A stretch of DNA of 13,963 bases, taken from contig JABDJF010000709.1 of the NCBI GenBank assembly GCA_013002645.1, positions 1 to 13,963 on the forward strand, written 5' to 3'. The position numbers were made by a program, and so were the translations under genes. Shown piece by piece: positions 7,018 to 13,959 of this stretch; within the stretch, counting starts at the first letter, position 1; each line of letters starts with the position of its first letter. Under the pieces are notes generated by a model. That model made no database searches and was not told where the DNA came from. It saw only the letters and a list, made by a program, of their open reading frames with translations. Origin of the DNA: Myxococcales bacterium. GTDB lineage: Bacteria; Myxococcota_A; Polyangia; Polyangiales; Houyiibacteriaceae.

Positions 7018-8085
7018 TTGATTCGCCTCGCAAAACCATGGATCGGTGATGACGAACGCCGTGCTGTCGCCGCGGTGTTGGAGTCCGGACAGCTCGTCCA
7101 AGGGCCATTGGTCGAACGCTTCGAGCAGGCCGTCGCCGCGCTGCTCGGCCGCCGGCATGGGGTCGCCGTGTCCAGTGGCACCTCCGCGCTACAGCTGGCG
7201 CTCAAAACGCTGCAAGTCGGCCCGGGGGACGACGTTCTGTGCCCAGCGCTCAGCTGGCCGAGCCCGGCGCACGCGGTTCGGCTGGCCGGCGCGAAAGTGG
7301 GCTTCGTCGATGTCGATCAAGGCGAGTGGAACAGCACCGCGGAGGCGCTCCGCGAAGCACGGAGCGGCAGCAGCAAGGCCGCCATCGTCATCGATCAGTT
7401 CGGCAACCCAGCACGCGCCCAGGAGATTGGCGAGGCTCTGGGTTCGCTGCCCATCATCGAAGACGCGGCATGCGCGCTCGGAAGCCGATTCGCGACCGGC
7501 CCCTGCGGAAGCTTCGGCCTGGTGTCCTGCCTGAGCTTTCATCCGCGAAAGGTTTTGACGACGGGCGAAGGTGGGATGTGCCTCACCGACGACGACGATG
7601 TCGCCGACAAGCTGCGAACGATGCGCAACCACGGACAGCTCGGTGGAGAGTTCGTCGTGGCTGCGGGAAACGCTCGCATGACCGAAATCGCCGCCGCACT
7701 GGGGCTCGCACAACTTCAACGGCTCGATGAGATTCTCGGGAGACGTCGTGAGCTCGCCGCGCTCTACGCGAAGGCGTTGGACGGCGTGCTCGACGTTCAA
7801 AGCACCCCAGAGGGCGCGGAGTCGAACTACCAGACCTTCGGTGTCATCCTTCCACAGGGTTTCGCTCGCAAGACGGTTTGCGAGAAGCTCGATCAGAAGG
7901 GCGTCGAAGCCGGCGTCCTCTCATTTGCGATTCACAAGCTCGGCAGCTTCGCGGGGAGCGACGCATCGCTGCCGATCGCCGAGCACGTCGCGATGCGCGG
8001 TCTCGCGCTTCCGCTCTATCCGCAGATGCGCAACGCAGAAGTCGACGAAGTCGTCCATGCCCTTCTTGGAGTGCTCGATGAGTGA
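7018..8085 (+). CDS. DegT/DnrJ/EryC1/StrS family PLP-dependent aminotransferase
   Basis: The protein has 355 residues, a little shorter than the usual 370-400. Fold-type I PLP features are visible: the cofactor-phosphate loop SSGTSALQLAL (52-62), the acidic residue that pairs with the pyridine nitrogen in IEDAACALGS (Asp149), and the internal-aldimine lysine in SFHPRKVLTTGEGG (Lys178). The start is TTG at 7018: an in-frame stop lies at 7003-7005, no other start occurs between, and IRLAKPWIGDDE matches the usual N-terminus. Most members transfer an amino group to a keto-sugar nucleotide, for amino sugars in surface glycans or secondary metabolites. No sugar-nucleotide, glycosyltransferase or O-antigen gene is in this window, so the substrate cannot be named. 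It overlaps the ABC ATPase gene by 8 bp and is divergent from the hypothetical-patatin pair. Confidence 0.93.
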   Translation: MIRLAKPWIGDDERRAVAAVLESGQLVQGPLVERFEQAVAALLGRRHGVAVSSGTSALQLALKTLQVGPGDDVLCPALSWPSPAHAVRLAGAKVGFVDVDQGEWNSTAEALREARSGSSKAAIVIDQFGNPARAQEIGEALGSLPIIEDAACALGSRFATGPCGSFGLVSCLSFHPRKVLTTGEGGMCLTDDDDVADKLRTMRNHGQLGGEFVVAAGNARMTEIAAALGLAQLQRLDEILGRRRELAALYAKALDGVLDVQSTPEGAESNYQTFGVILPQGFARKTVCEKLDQKGVEAGVLSFAIHKLGSFAGSDASLPIAEHVAMRGLALPLYPQMRNAEVDEVVHALLGVLDE

Positions 8086-9007
8086 CGACTTGGTGCTCGA
8101 GGTCAGTGGGCTCTACAAGACCTTCCACATCGGCTTTTTCCGCAAGCGCGTGGAAGCGGTGCGCGGGACGAGCTTCTCGGTCAGGCGCGGCGAGATCTTC
8201 GGCCTGCTGGGGCCCAATGGCGCGGGCAAGACGACGACCATCAAGGCGATTCTTCGCCTGATTTTTCCGAGCAAAGGCGAGATTCGAATTTTTGGACGCC
8301 CCGCCGGTGACCGTCAGGCGACGATGCGCGTCGGCTACATGCCGGAAAACCCGTACGTCTATCAATACCTCAAACCGATCGAGTTCCTGGACCTGTGCGG
8401 TCGGCTCGTCGGCCTCACGAAGCGCGAACGCCGCGATCGCTCCGAAGAGATGATCGACAAGGTTGGCCTCCGGCACGCTGCGGATCGGCCGATCGGCAAG
8501 TTCTCGAAAGGTATGATGCAACGAATCGGGCTTGCGCAGTCTCTCTTGCACGACCCGGAGCTCTTGGTGCTCGATGAGCCGATGAGCGGGCTCGACCCGA
8601 TCGGCCGCAAAGAGGTGCGCGACCTCCTGCTCGAACAGCGCGAGCGCGGAAAGACGCTCCTGTTCACCAGCCACATCCTGAGCGACGTCGAGCTACTCTG
8701 CGACCGCGTCGTGATCATGCAGAAGGGCGAAATTACCTCGGAGGGTCAGGTGCACGACCTGCTCGAGTCCGCCGGTCGACGCGTCGAAATCCGGCTGAGT
8801 CGCGCTTCTCAGAAGCTCAGAGATTCGCTCGCGTCGCGTGGGACGATCGTGGATGGTGGCACTGGCCATCTCACCCTTCAGGTCGACGGCCAGCAGGCAG
8901 TCGACGAAGTCCTCCGAATCTCCAGCGCCGCGGGAGCCCGGCTCGACGCGATGATCCCGGAGCGGGAGTCGCTCGAGAACCTGTTCCTCAGACGCGCGGC
9001 CGGTTGA
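8078..9007 (+). CDS. ABC-2-type transporter ATP-binding protein
   Basis: The 309-residue nucleotide-binding protein has Walker A GPNGAGKT (45-52), signature FSKGMMQR (142-149, in place of LSGGQ), Walker B LLVLDEP (162-168), D-loop SGLDP, and the switch His199 in TSHIL. At the Q-loop the sequence is GYMPEN (Glu90), as in ABC-2/GldA-like exporters where Glu replaces Gln. The C-terminal 80 residues end in ERESLENLFL, the typical tail of ABC-2 exporter ATPases. ATG 8078 lies inside the end of the aminotransferase gene, eight bases before its stop is complete. TTGGAG (8066-8071) sits six bases upstream, so translation should be coupled. The frame is open further upstream to 7727, but that part is a shadow of the aminotransferase. 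The protein should power an ABC-2 permease, yet none is encoded beside it; the next gene is a rhodanese. Cargo and direction cannot be told. Confidence 0.95.
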   Translation: MSDDLVLEVSGLYKTFHIGFFRKRVEAVRGTSFSVRRGEIFGLLGPNGAGKTTTIKAILRLIFPSKGEIRIFGRPAGDRQATMRVGYMPENPYVYQYLKPIEFLDLCGRLVGLTKRERRDRSEEMIDKVGLRHAADRPIGKFSKGMMQRIGLAQSLLHDPELLVLDEPMSGLDPIGRKEVRDLLLEQRERGKTLLFTSHILSDVELLCDRVVIMQKGEITSEGQVHDLLESAGRRVEIRLSRASQKLRDSLASRGTIVDGGTGHLTLQVDGQQAVDEVLRISSAAGARLDAMIPERESLENLFLRRAAG

Positions 9008-9050
9008 GCCGCCCACTTGCTCCGAAGTCGATGTTCCCTAGAACCGGTCC

Positions 9051-9488
9051 ATGACCGTCAAGAGGGTTTCACCGCTCGAGGCCGCCGCGCTCCTCGAGGA
9101 CGAAGGCTACGCCTACCTGGACGTCCGCTCGATTCCCGAATTCGACGGAGGCCATGCGGTCGGCGCGTACAACATCCCCCTGATGCACGCGACGCCGTCG
9201 GGCATGCGACCGAACGGAGACTTCATATCGGTGGTTGCGGCGGCGTTCCCAAAAGCCAGCAAGCTGGTGGTCGGCTGTCGGTCCGGCAACCGTTCGCTGC
9301 GCGCGGCCGAGGCCTTGCTCGCCGCCGGCTACGAGCACGTCGTCGACCAGCGGGCCGGGCATGAAGGCGTGCGGGACGCGTTCGGCCAGCTCGAGGAACC
9401 GGGCTGGCACGCCGCCGGGCTCGAGGTCGAACACGAGGCCGAACCGGAGCGCAGCTACGAAGCCCTGCTGACGCGTCGCGACCGCTAG
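9051..9488 (+). CDS. Single-domain rhodanese-like sulfurtransferase
   Basis: The protein has 145 residues. The rhodanese fold is clear: LDVRSIPEFDGGHAVGAYNIP (from Leu23) and the active-site loop CRSGNRS with catalytic Cys76. The six-residue loop is the form that carries persulfide sulfur rather than binding phosphate or arsenate. The domain ends around PGW (117-119), followed by a Glu-rich tail of about 25 residues. Such proteins move sulfane sulfur for cofactor or thio-modification, or for sulfide and cyanide detoxification. No signal peptide is seen, so it should be cytosolic. It lies 43 bases downstream of the ABC ATPase on the same strand with no terminator visible, and may share its transcript. 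No clear Shine-Dalgarno precedes the ATG. Its TAG stop and the stop of the convergent aldehyde dehydrogenase share the four bases CTAG (9485-9488). Confidence 0.9.
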   Translation: MTVKRVSPLEAAALLEDEGYAYLDVRSIPEFDGGHAVGAYNIPLMHATPSGMRPNGDFISVVAAAFPKASKLVVGCRSGNRSLRAAEALLAAGYEHVVDQRAGHEGVRDAFGQLEEPGWHAAGLEVEHEAEPERSYEALLTRRDR

Positions 9489-11239
9489 CCGAACATGCTG
9501 GCCCAGATGAGGCCCGGGAGCCTGGCCAATGACGGGTCGGCGTTGAAATACGTGAGCTTCGGGCCCACCGAAAGCGCTTTGTCGTTGTCGACGAACCAGG
9601 CGGGCCTCGGGAACACACGGAACGGGCCGCGGAGCACCGACTTCTGCGGACGGTCGAACATGAAGGTGTTGTGGACGACCCCTCGCCCCGATCGAATGTC
9701 TTTGCGTTCGTGCCCGGGGAATGCGCCCCAGGTGGGCGTTGCCAAGCCGTACACCAGCCCCGACCAATGGTTGACCGCGATCGCGCCGTAGCGAAGGTTT
9801 GCGATTGCGCGCTCGACGGCTTCGGCAACCGCCGGGTCTTTGAGCGACTTCGGATGGACGATGATACTGCAGGACAGCGTGCCCCAAACTCGCTCGTTGC
9901 AGAACTCCACCGCCGCGTCGATGTACTCGACAATCGACGACGCCGGGAGCGCGACCTCGCTGGTCTGTCCGCACCAGGACTCGGTGTTGAAGCAGATGTC
10001 ATCGGCGCGCCGCGGGTCGAGGTGGTGCATCAGCGTCCAAGGAACCTGGCCTTCCCCCTTCGCGCCAAACAGCTCGGCGTCCGGGTGATGCTCGACGAAC
10101 ATCTGCTGGCGCTCTTTGGCGCCGGGATAGTACGGCTTTCGATCGGCCGCCTTCTCGAACGCCCGGCGAAGCGAGTCGAGGAGCGCGTCACGTCGGTCCC
10201 ATTGCTGGTGCTGCACGAGCACCCGCGTCGCCGTGCAGTTGAAGCCTGCATTGTTGACGACGGTCGATGCGACATTCACGCCATGGAAGTCGAGATCCTT
10301 CTGTGACCAGGGGCCGGGCACGATGATGATCGGGCTCACGTTGCCGAGCTCACAGGTGAGCCGTCTCGAGTTGCGCGCGTCATCGGCGGCTTTCCGGCGC
10401 GCGCCTTCTTCGCCGACACCAAAGACGATCGCGTCGTGGGTCTTGTCCGACCCGGTCACGTGGATGTCTTCGACCAGGTCGTGCAGGCAAAGGTAGTCAC
10501 CCTCGGCCGCGCCCCCATAGACGACGCGAAAAAAGCCACGCTCGCGGAGCGGCTCGAACATCTCGTCGATCAGCGGGCCGAGGTACTCGTTGACCGGATT
10601 CATTTTCAAAAGGACGACCTGGCCCTCGACGAACAACTTGTAGAGCGCGTCCATCGGCCCGATCGACGAAACGTTGCCCGCGCCAAGCACCAGGGCCAGC
10701 TTCCCTTTGGGTGACTTCTGCCGGTAGAACGACGCCTGGTTCTCGCTCAGCGCCTCGAGCCGGACCTCCGGCTGCATCCAGACTTCCGCCGTGAAGCCTT
10801 GAAAGAGCAGGCCGTCAAATCCGTCGACCGGGAACACCGGCGCCACCACTTGCCCATCGGGCCGGGCGAAGGCTTCCGTCGGGAGCTGCGGCACCCCGCG
10901 CTCTTGGATGTCGCGGAGCGATGCAATGAGCAGAGTGATGTTCTTGACGACGGGGGAAGGGCCGGCGAACCACTCCTCGGCTTCTTCCGCTGCACCGAAA
11001 GTCATGCCCTTCGCTTCGACCGATGCGGCGACCCAGCGCTCGGCAACCTCTACCGCGCGCTCTCGGACGTGCTCGAGCAGCTCGATCCGTTCGTCGATGT
11101 CGAGCGCGACCCAATCGCTCTTGTGGTCCTCTAGGATCGCGAGCGCCTCGTCGAGCTTGGACTGCGAGGTTGGCTCGATCCGACGCTTGGGTTCGGGAAT
11201 GGCGGCGGAGCCTTGCTTCTGGGCGACGGCTTGAGTCAG
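9485..11239 (-). CDS. Aldehyde dehydrogenase family protein (probable CTG start)
   Basis: This is an NAD(P)-dependent aldehyde or acyl dehydrogenase fold. With the start proposed here it has 584 residues. The turn motif HVTGSDKTHDAIVFG (from 260) corresponds to the GxTxxG cofactor region, the general base is Glu297 in TCELGNVSP, and the catalytic Cys335 sits in AGFNCTATRV. The first in-frame ATG is at 11005, but the 78 codons before it read as a good N-terminal domain (helical, with ERIELLEHVRERAVEVAERW just upstream). They include no ATG, GTG or TTG. The only suitable start is CTG 11239, with AAGGAGG four bases upstream overlapping the helicase TGA. A dehydrogenase of 580-odd residues is longer than the classical 480-500. 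This subfamily is not one I can assign to a pathway; the long insert between cofactor and C-terminal parts may point to large or lipid aldehydes. The helicase gene precedes it in the same operon. Confidence 0.9.
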   Translation of the reverse strand: MTQAVAQKQGSAAIPEPKRRIEPTSQSKLDEALAILEDHKSDWVALDIDERIELLEHVRERAVEVAERWVAASVEAKGMTFGAAEEAEEWFAGPSPVVKNITLLIASLRDIQERGVPQLPTEAFARPDGQVVAPVFPVDGFDGLLFQGFTAEVWMQPEVRLEALSENQASFYRQKSPKGKLALVLGAGNVSSIGPMDALYKLFVEGQVVLLKMNPVNEYLGPLIDEMFEPLRERGFFRVVYGGAAEGDYLCLHDLVEDIHVTGSDKTHDAIVFGVGEEGARRKAADDARNSRRLTCELGNVSPIIIVPGPWSQKDLDFHGVNVASTVVNNAGFNCTATRVLVQHQQWDRRDALLDSLRRAFEKAADRKPYYPGAKERQQMFVEHHPDAELFGAKGEGQVPWTLMHHLDPRRADDICFNTESWCGQTSEVALPASSIVEYIDAAVEFCNERVWGTLSCSIIVHPKSLKDPAVAEAVERAIANLRYGAIAVNHWSGLVYGLATPTWGAFPGHERKDIRSGRGVVHNTFMFDRPQKSVLRGPFRVFPRPAWFVDNDKALSVGPKLTYFNADPSLARLPGLIWASMFG

Positions 11240-11252
11240 GGTGCCTCCTTCA
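11237..11252 (-). promoter_or_regulatory. Stop / Shine-Dalgarno / CTG start junction coupling helicase and aldehyde dehydrogenase
   Basis: On the minus strand the helicase stop TGA (11252-11250) runs straight into AAGGAGG (11250-11244), then CACC, then CTG (11239-11237). The seven-base match to the anti-Shine-Dalgarno is the strongest in the window. It marks where the dehydrogenase must start, because no ATG, GTG or TTG follows in that frame until 11005, about 240 bases away. The spacing of four bases is a little short. Ribosomes finishing the helicase would be placed to re-initiate here. Confidence 0.7.
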
Positions 11253-13184
11253 AGACGCGGATACCGACGACATGTTGGGCGGTTGGCTCGCGGAGATCAA
11301 GAGATCTCTAACCTCGTCGAGCTCGTCGCAGACGCGCGCCGGCGGGAGGCTTCGAAGAAACACTTTACCATAGCCTTTACGGCGGATTCTCGAATCGAGG
11401 ATGGCCACGACGCCGCGATCTCGCCGGCTGCGGATCAGCCGCCCAAAGCCCTGTTTCAACGAAAGCGCAGCCGCAGGTACGAGGTAGCGCATGAACGAAG
11501 ATTCGCCGGCCTCGTCGAGGCGTTCGCAGCGAGCGGCAATCACCGGGTCGCTTGGAACATCGAACGGCAGTTTGTCGATGACGACGAGTCGCAGCGCCGA
11601 ACCGGGGACGTCGACACCCTCCCAGAAGCTCGCCGTTGCGAACAGGACGGCGTTGCCCTGATCGCGAAATCGATCGAGCAAGGTTTGTTTGGGTGCATCG
11701 CCTTGGACAAACCACTCGTAGTCGAGGTGCTCGCCAACGCGCTTGGCGAGAACCCGCATCATCCGAAGCGAGGTCGAAAGAACGAATGCCCCCCCTTGCG
11801 ACATTCGGATGAGCTCCAAGATCTCTTTGGCCGCGGCCTCGGGGAAATCCGACGCCCGCGGGTCGGGGAGGTGTTGGGGCGCATAGAGCGCCGCTTGCTC
11901 TTCGTATCGGAACGGGGACTCGACGAGCTCTTCGCTGACCTCGCGATCGATGCCGAGTCGGCGCTTGACGAAACCGAAGTCTCCCCCGGTGGTGAGCGTC
12001 GCACTCGTAAACACGACGCAGGGGACGCGTTCGTGCAGCCGCTCGCGTAGGAGTGGCCCCACGTCGATGGGGCTCGAGCCCACGGCGGGGCTGCGTCCGG
12101 TCGCCTGGGCCCAGCTGACCTGACCGGGCGCTTCGAGAGAACCGAGCGCATCGCGCAATTGGTCCGCGCGCCGTGCGATTTGCAGTGCGTTCTCGCGGGG
12201 AGGCCGAAGGTTCCGGCAAGAGGCCGCGAGCTCGGCAAGCGAGTTGTCCAAAGCGAAAAGGGCGCCTTCCGGAATATCTTCTGGAGGCAAGGGCACGCGG
12301 CCGCCGTTCGCGTTGCGGGGGAGGGCGGTGAAAAAATTCGAGGAATGCTGAAGCACGGCGTCGAGCAGCCGCGTGGCCTGTTTTTTTTTGCCTCGCTCGC
12401 TGCGCAGCGCCGTCCTCGCGTCGCGGACCAACTTGTCGAGCATTGCGGTCGAGAGCCTCGTGCCGAAGAAGAGCGTCGCCGTGTCCTCGATCTGATGCGC
12501 TTCGTCGAAAATGACGGCGTCGTAGTCGGGCAAGACCGAGGCAAACCCGGTGTCGCGAAGGGCCAAGTCCGCGAAGAACAAATGATGATTGACGATCACG
12601 AGCTGCGCCTCGTCGGCGCGTCGTCGAACGCGGGTGACGAAGCAATCCTCGTAGAAGTCGCAGCGAGAACCGATGCGTGTGTCCGACCCGCTCACCACGC
12701 GCGACCAGATTGGGTCTTCCTCCGCGATCGACGCCAGGTCGGCGCGGTCACCGGATTGGGTGCCCTCTATCCAGTTGCGAAGCGCCGGTAGCGAGCGCGC
12801 GAAACGGGGCTGCGTGGCGTCGGCGCTGCTCGAAAGCTCCTGAAACCTTCGTCGGCAAAGGTAATTGCTGAGGCCCTTCACGCAGGCTGCGTTGATGTCG
12901 ATGCCCAGGTGGCTTTTCAAGGCCGGCAGGTCCTTTTCCATGATCTGGTCCTGTAGGGCGCGGGTGCCTGTCGACACCAAGACGCGGCGCCCGCTCAGGG
13001 CCGCAGGGATCAAATAGGCCCAGGTTTTTCCCGTGCCCGTTCCCGCCTCTAGCAGCAAGATGCCATCGTGGTGCAAGACATCCTGCACCGCGCGGGCCAT
13101 TCGAATCTGCCCGGGGCGATGCTCGTAGCTCGGAATCCCGCGGGCCAGCGGTCCGTTCGGTCCCAGGAGATGCCCCGCATCCAT
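11250..13184 (-). CDS. DinG/YoaA-like XPD-family (SF2) DNA helicase
   Basis: This 644-residue superfamily 2 helicase has the expected order of motifs: Walker A EAGTGTGKT (46-54), motif Ia STGTRALQDQ (71-80), DEAH box (227-230), SATL (394-397), motif V ATASFWEGVDVPG (516-528), and motif VI QGFGRLIRS (578-586). XPD/DinG helicases unwind DNA 5' to 3' and help resolve R-loops, G-quadruplexes or stalled forks. They carry a 4Fe-4S domain held by four cysteines. Here Cys110 (SNYLC), Cys175 and Cys181 (SRCDFYEDCF) are present, but the position expected for the fourth is Arg170. The length is normal for DinG/YoaA. ATG 13184 has no Shine-Dalgarno; an inverted repeat lies two bases upstream. The gene contains a run of nine A (coding strand) that encodes Lys266-268. 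It is the first gene of an operon with the aldehyde dehydrogenase and is divergent from the rhomboid gene. Confidence 0.94.
   Translation of the reverse strand: MDAGHLLGPNGPLARGIPSYEHRPGQIRMARAVQDVLHHDGILLLEAGTGTGKTWAYLIPAALSGRRVLVSTGTRALQDQIMEKDLPALKSHLGIDINAACVKGLSNYLCRRRFQELSSSADATQPRFARSLPALRNWIEGTQSGDRADLASIAEEDPIWSRVVSGSDTRIGSRCDFYEDCFVTRVRRRADEAQLVIVNHHLFFADLALRDTGFASVLPDYDAVIFDEAHQIEDTATLFFGTRLSTAMLDKLVRDARTALRSERGKKKQATRLLDAVLQHSSNFFTALPRNANGGRVPLPPEDIPEGALFALDNSLAELAASCRNLRPPRENALQIARRADQLRDALGSLEAPGQVSWAQATGRSPAVGSSPIDVGPLLRERLHERVPCVVFTSATLTTGGDFGFVKRRLGIDREVSEELVESPFRYEEQAALYAPQHLPDPRASDFPEAAAKEILELIRMSQGGAFVLSTSLRMMRVLAKRVGEHLDYEWFVQGDAPKQTLLDRFRDQGNAVLFATASFWEGVDVPGSALRLVVIDKLPFDVPSDPVIAARCERLDEAGESSFMRYLVPAAALSLKQGFGRLIRSRRDRGVVAILDSRIRRKGYGKVFLRSLPPARVCDELDEVRDLLISASQPPNMSSVSAS
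12381..12389. repeat. Nine-base T/A homopolymer inside the helicase gene
   Basis: The plus strand shows nine consecutive T; the coding strand therefore has nine A, read in frame as three AAA lysine codons (residues 266-268). It is the longest homopolymer I noticed in this GC-rich window. AAG would be the expected lysine codon here. A gain or loss of one base, or polymerase slippage, would shift the frame about 40 residues after the DEAH box. Confidence 0.85.
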
Positions 13185-13186
13185 TT

Positions 13187-13202
13187 GCGTGCTCTAGCAC
13201 GC
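13187..13202. repeat. Inverted repeat GCGTGCT-CT-AGCACGC in the helicase/rhomboid divergent gap
   Basis: Two perfect 7-base arms flank CT, filling 16 of the 58 bases between the helicase start (13184) and the rhomboid start (13243). The repeat ends two bases from the helicase ATG. As DNA it could be an operator serving both divergent genes. In the helicase mRNA it would form a tight hairpin next to the start codon, where no Shine-Dalgarno is visible, although a two-base loop is too small without opening a pair. No known consensus was recognised. Confidence 0.55.
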
Positions 13203-13229
13203 GGCACTGCGGCTGCCCTGCGGGCGCGC

Positions 13230-13235
13230 TATAAA
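13230..13235 (+). promoter_or_regulatory. Candidate -10 element for the rhomboid gene
   Basis: TATAAA stands out in an otherwise GC-only stretch, ending eight bases before the ATG at 13243. If it is a -10 box, transcription would start at or next to the initiation codon, giving a leaderless or nearly leaderless message; this fits the absence of a Shine-Dalgarno. I see no convincing -35 hexamer at the right distance. Confidence 0.3.
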
Positions 13236-13242
13236 CGGGCCG

Positions 13243-13959
13243 ATGGTCATCCCCATCCGCGACATCAACGAGACCCGCCGCACGCCTATCGTCACCTGGG
13301 CCCTCATCGGCGCGAACATGCTGGCCTTCATGGCCAGCCTGAGCCTGGAAGAGGGCGCGGCGGAAACCGTCGTGATGCGCTTCGGCGTGATTCCCGACGT
13401 CATCGTGCACGGCAACTGGGGCGCCCCGCGCTTGGATGGAGGCGCGCTTGGAAGCTGGGTGACGCCGGTTTCGAGCATGTTCCTGCACGGCGGGATCCTG
13501 CATCTCGCGAGCAACATGCTCTTTCTGCACGTCTTTGGCGACAACGTGGAGGACGCGCTGGGACGCGCTCGCTATCTCCTGTTCTACATCCTGTGCGGGC
13601 TCGGCGCGACCCTGGGGCATGTGCTCGTCGACCCCAGCAGCTTGGTGCCGATGATCGGAGCGTCGGGCGCGATCTCGGGCGTCCTGGCCGGCTACCTCAC
13701 GCTCTTCCCGCACGCGCGCGTCGTCACGCTCATCCCGATCTTCATCTTCATTCACTTCATGGAAGTGCCCGCTGCGATTTTCATCGTACTCTGGTTCGTG
13801 CTGCAACTCGTGCTCGGCTACATGTCGCTCGGCATGATTGCCGAAGGCGGCGGCGGCGTCGCCTGGTTCGCGCACATCGGTGGCTTTCTCGCCGGCCTGC
13901 TGTGGATTCGATTGCTCTACCGCAAGCCTAGGGCGCGTCGGCAGCTTCTGTTTCGCTAG
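13243..13959 (+). CDS. Rhomboid family intramembrane serine protease
   Basis: The complete 238-residue membrane protein has about six hydrophobic segments. The rhomboid hallmarks are present: HGGILHLASNM (82-92) in the second helix, the nucleophile motif GASG (139-142, Ser141), and the catalytic His211 in AHIGGFLAG in the last helix. The Ser-His dyad is intact, so it should cut transmembrane helices of other inner-membrane proteins. An insertion with several glycines follows the first helix (residues 35-70), in the L1 loop region, as in other bacterial rhomboids of the GlpG/YqgP type. The Arg-rich C-terminus (KPRARRQLLFR) fits a cytosolic tail by the positive-inside rule. The ATG is 58 bases from the divergent helicase start. 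The substrate is unknown, and nothing next to it identifies one. Confidence 0.95.
   Translation: MVIPIRDINETRRTPIVTWALIGANMLAFMASLSLEEGAAETVVMRFGVIPDVIVHGNWGAPRLDGGALGSWVTPVSSMFLHGGILHLASNMLFLHVFGDNVEDALGRARYLLFYILCGLGATLGHVLVDPSSLVPMIGASGAISGVLAGYLTLFPHARVVTLIPIFIFIHFMEVPAAIFIVLWFVLQLVLGYMSLGMIAEGGGGVAWFAHIGGFLAGLLWIRLLYRKPRARRQLLFR

Noticed and set aside
6633..7205. N-terminal extension of the patatin frame to 7205
   Set aside because: It crosses the small upstream gene and the start of the divergent aminotransferase, is Arg/Ser/Pro-rich, and lies before the conserved first strand of the patatin fold.
8348..8360. ABC ATPase Q-loop has Glu (GYMPEN) instead of Gln, considered as a defect
   Set aside because: From family knowledge, ABC-2/GldA-like ATPases commonly carry PE at this place; all other motifs are intact.
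9033..9044. Inverted repeat GTTC-N4-GAAC before the rhodanese gene
   Set aside because: Four-base arms are common by chance and no T-tract follows, so it is neither a terminator nor a supported operator.
11006..11239. Starting the aldehyde dehydrogenase at the ATG at 11005
   Set aside because: It would discard 78 codons of convincing coding sequence and leave the strong Shine-Dalgarno at 11244-11250 without a gene.
11377..12645. Long minus-strand frame (422 codons) inside the helicase gene
   Set aside because: It is a shifted frame of the helicase, dominated by Arg and Pro, without motifs.
12748..13875. Minus-strand frame (375 codons) spanning the rhomboid gene and helicase start
   Set aside because: It is antisense to the rhomboid with its intact catalytic dyad; the His/Asp/Glu-rich translation is typical of an antisense shadow.
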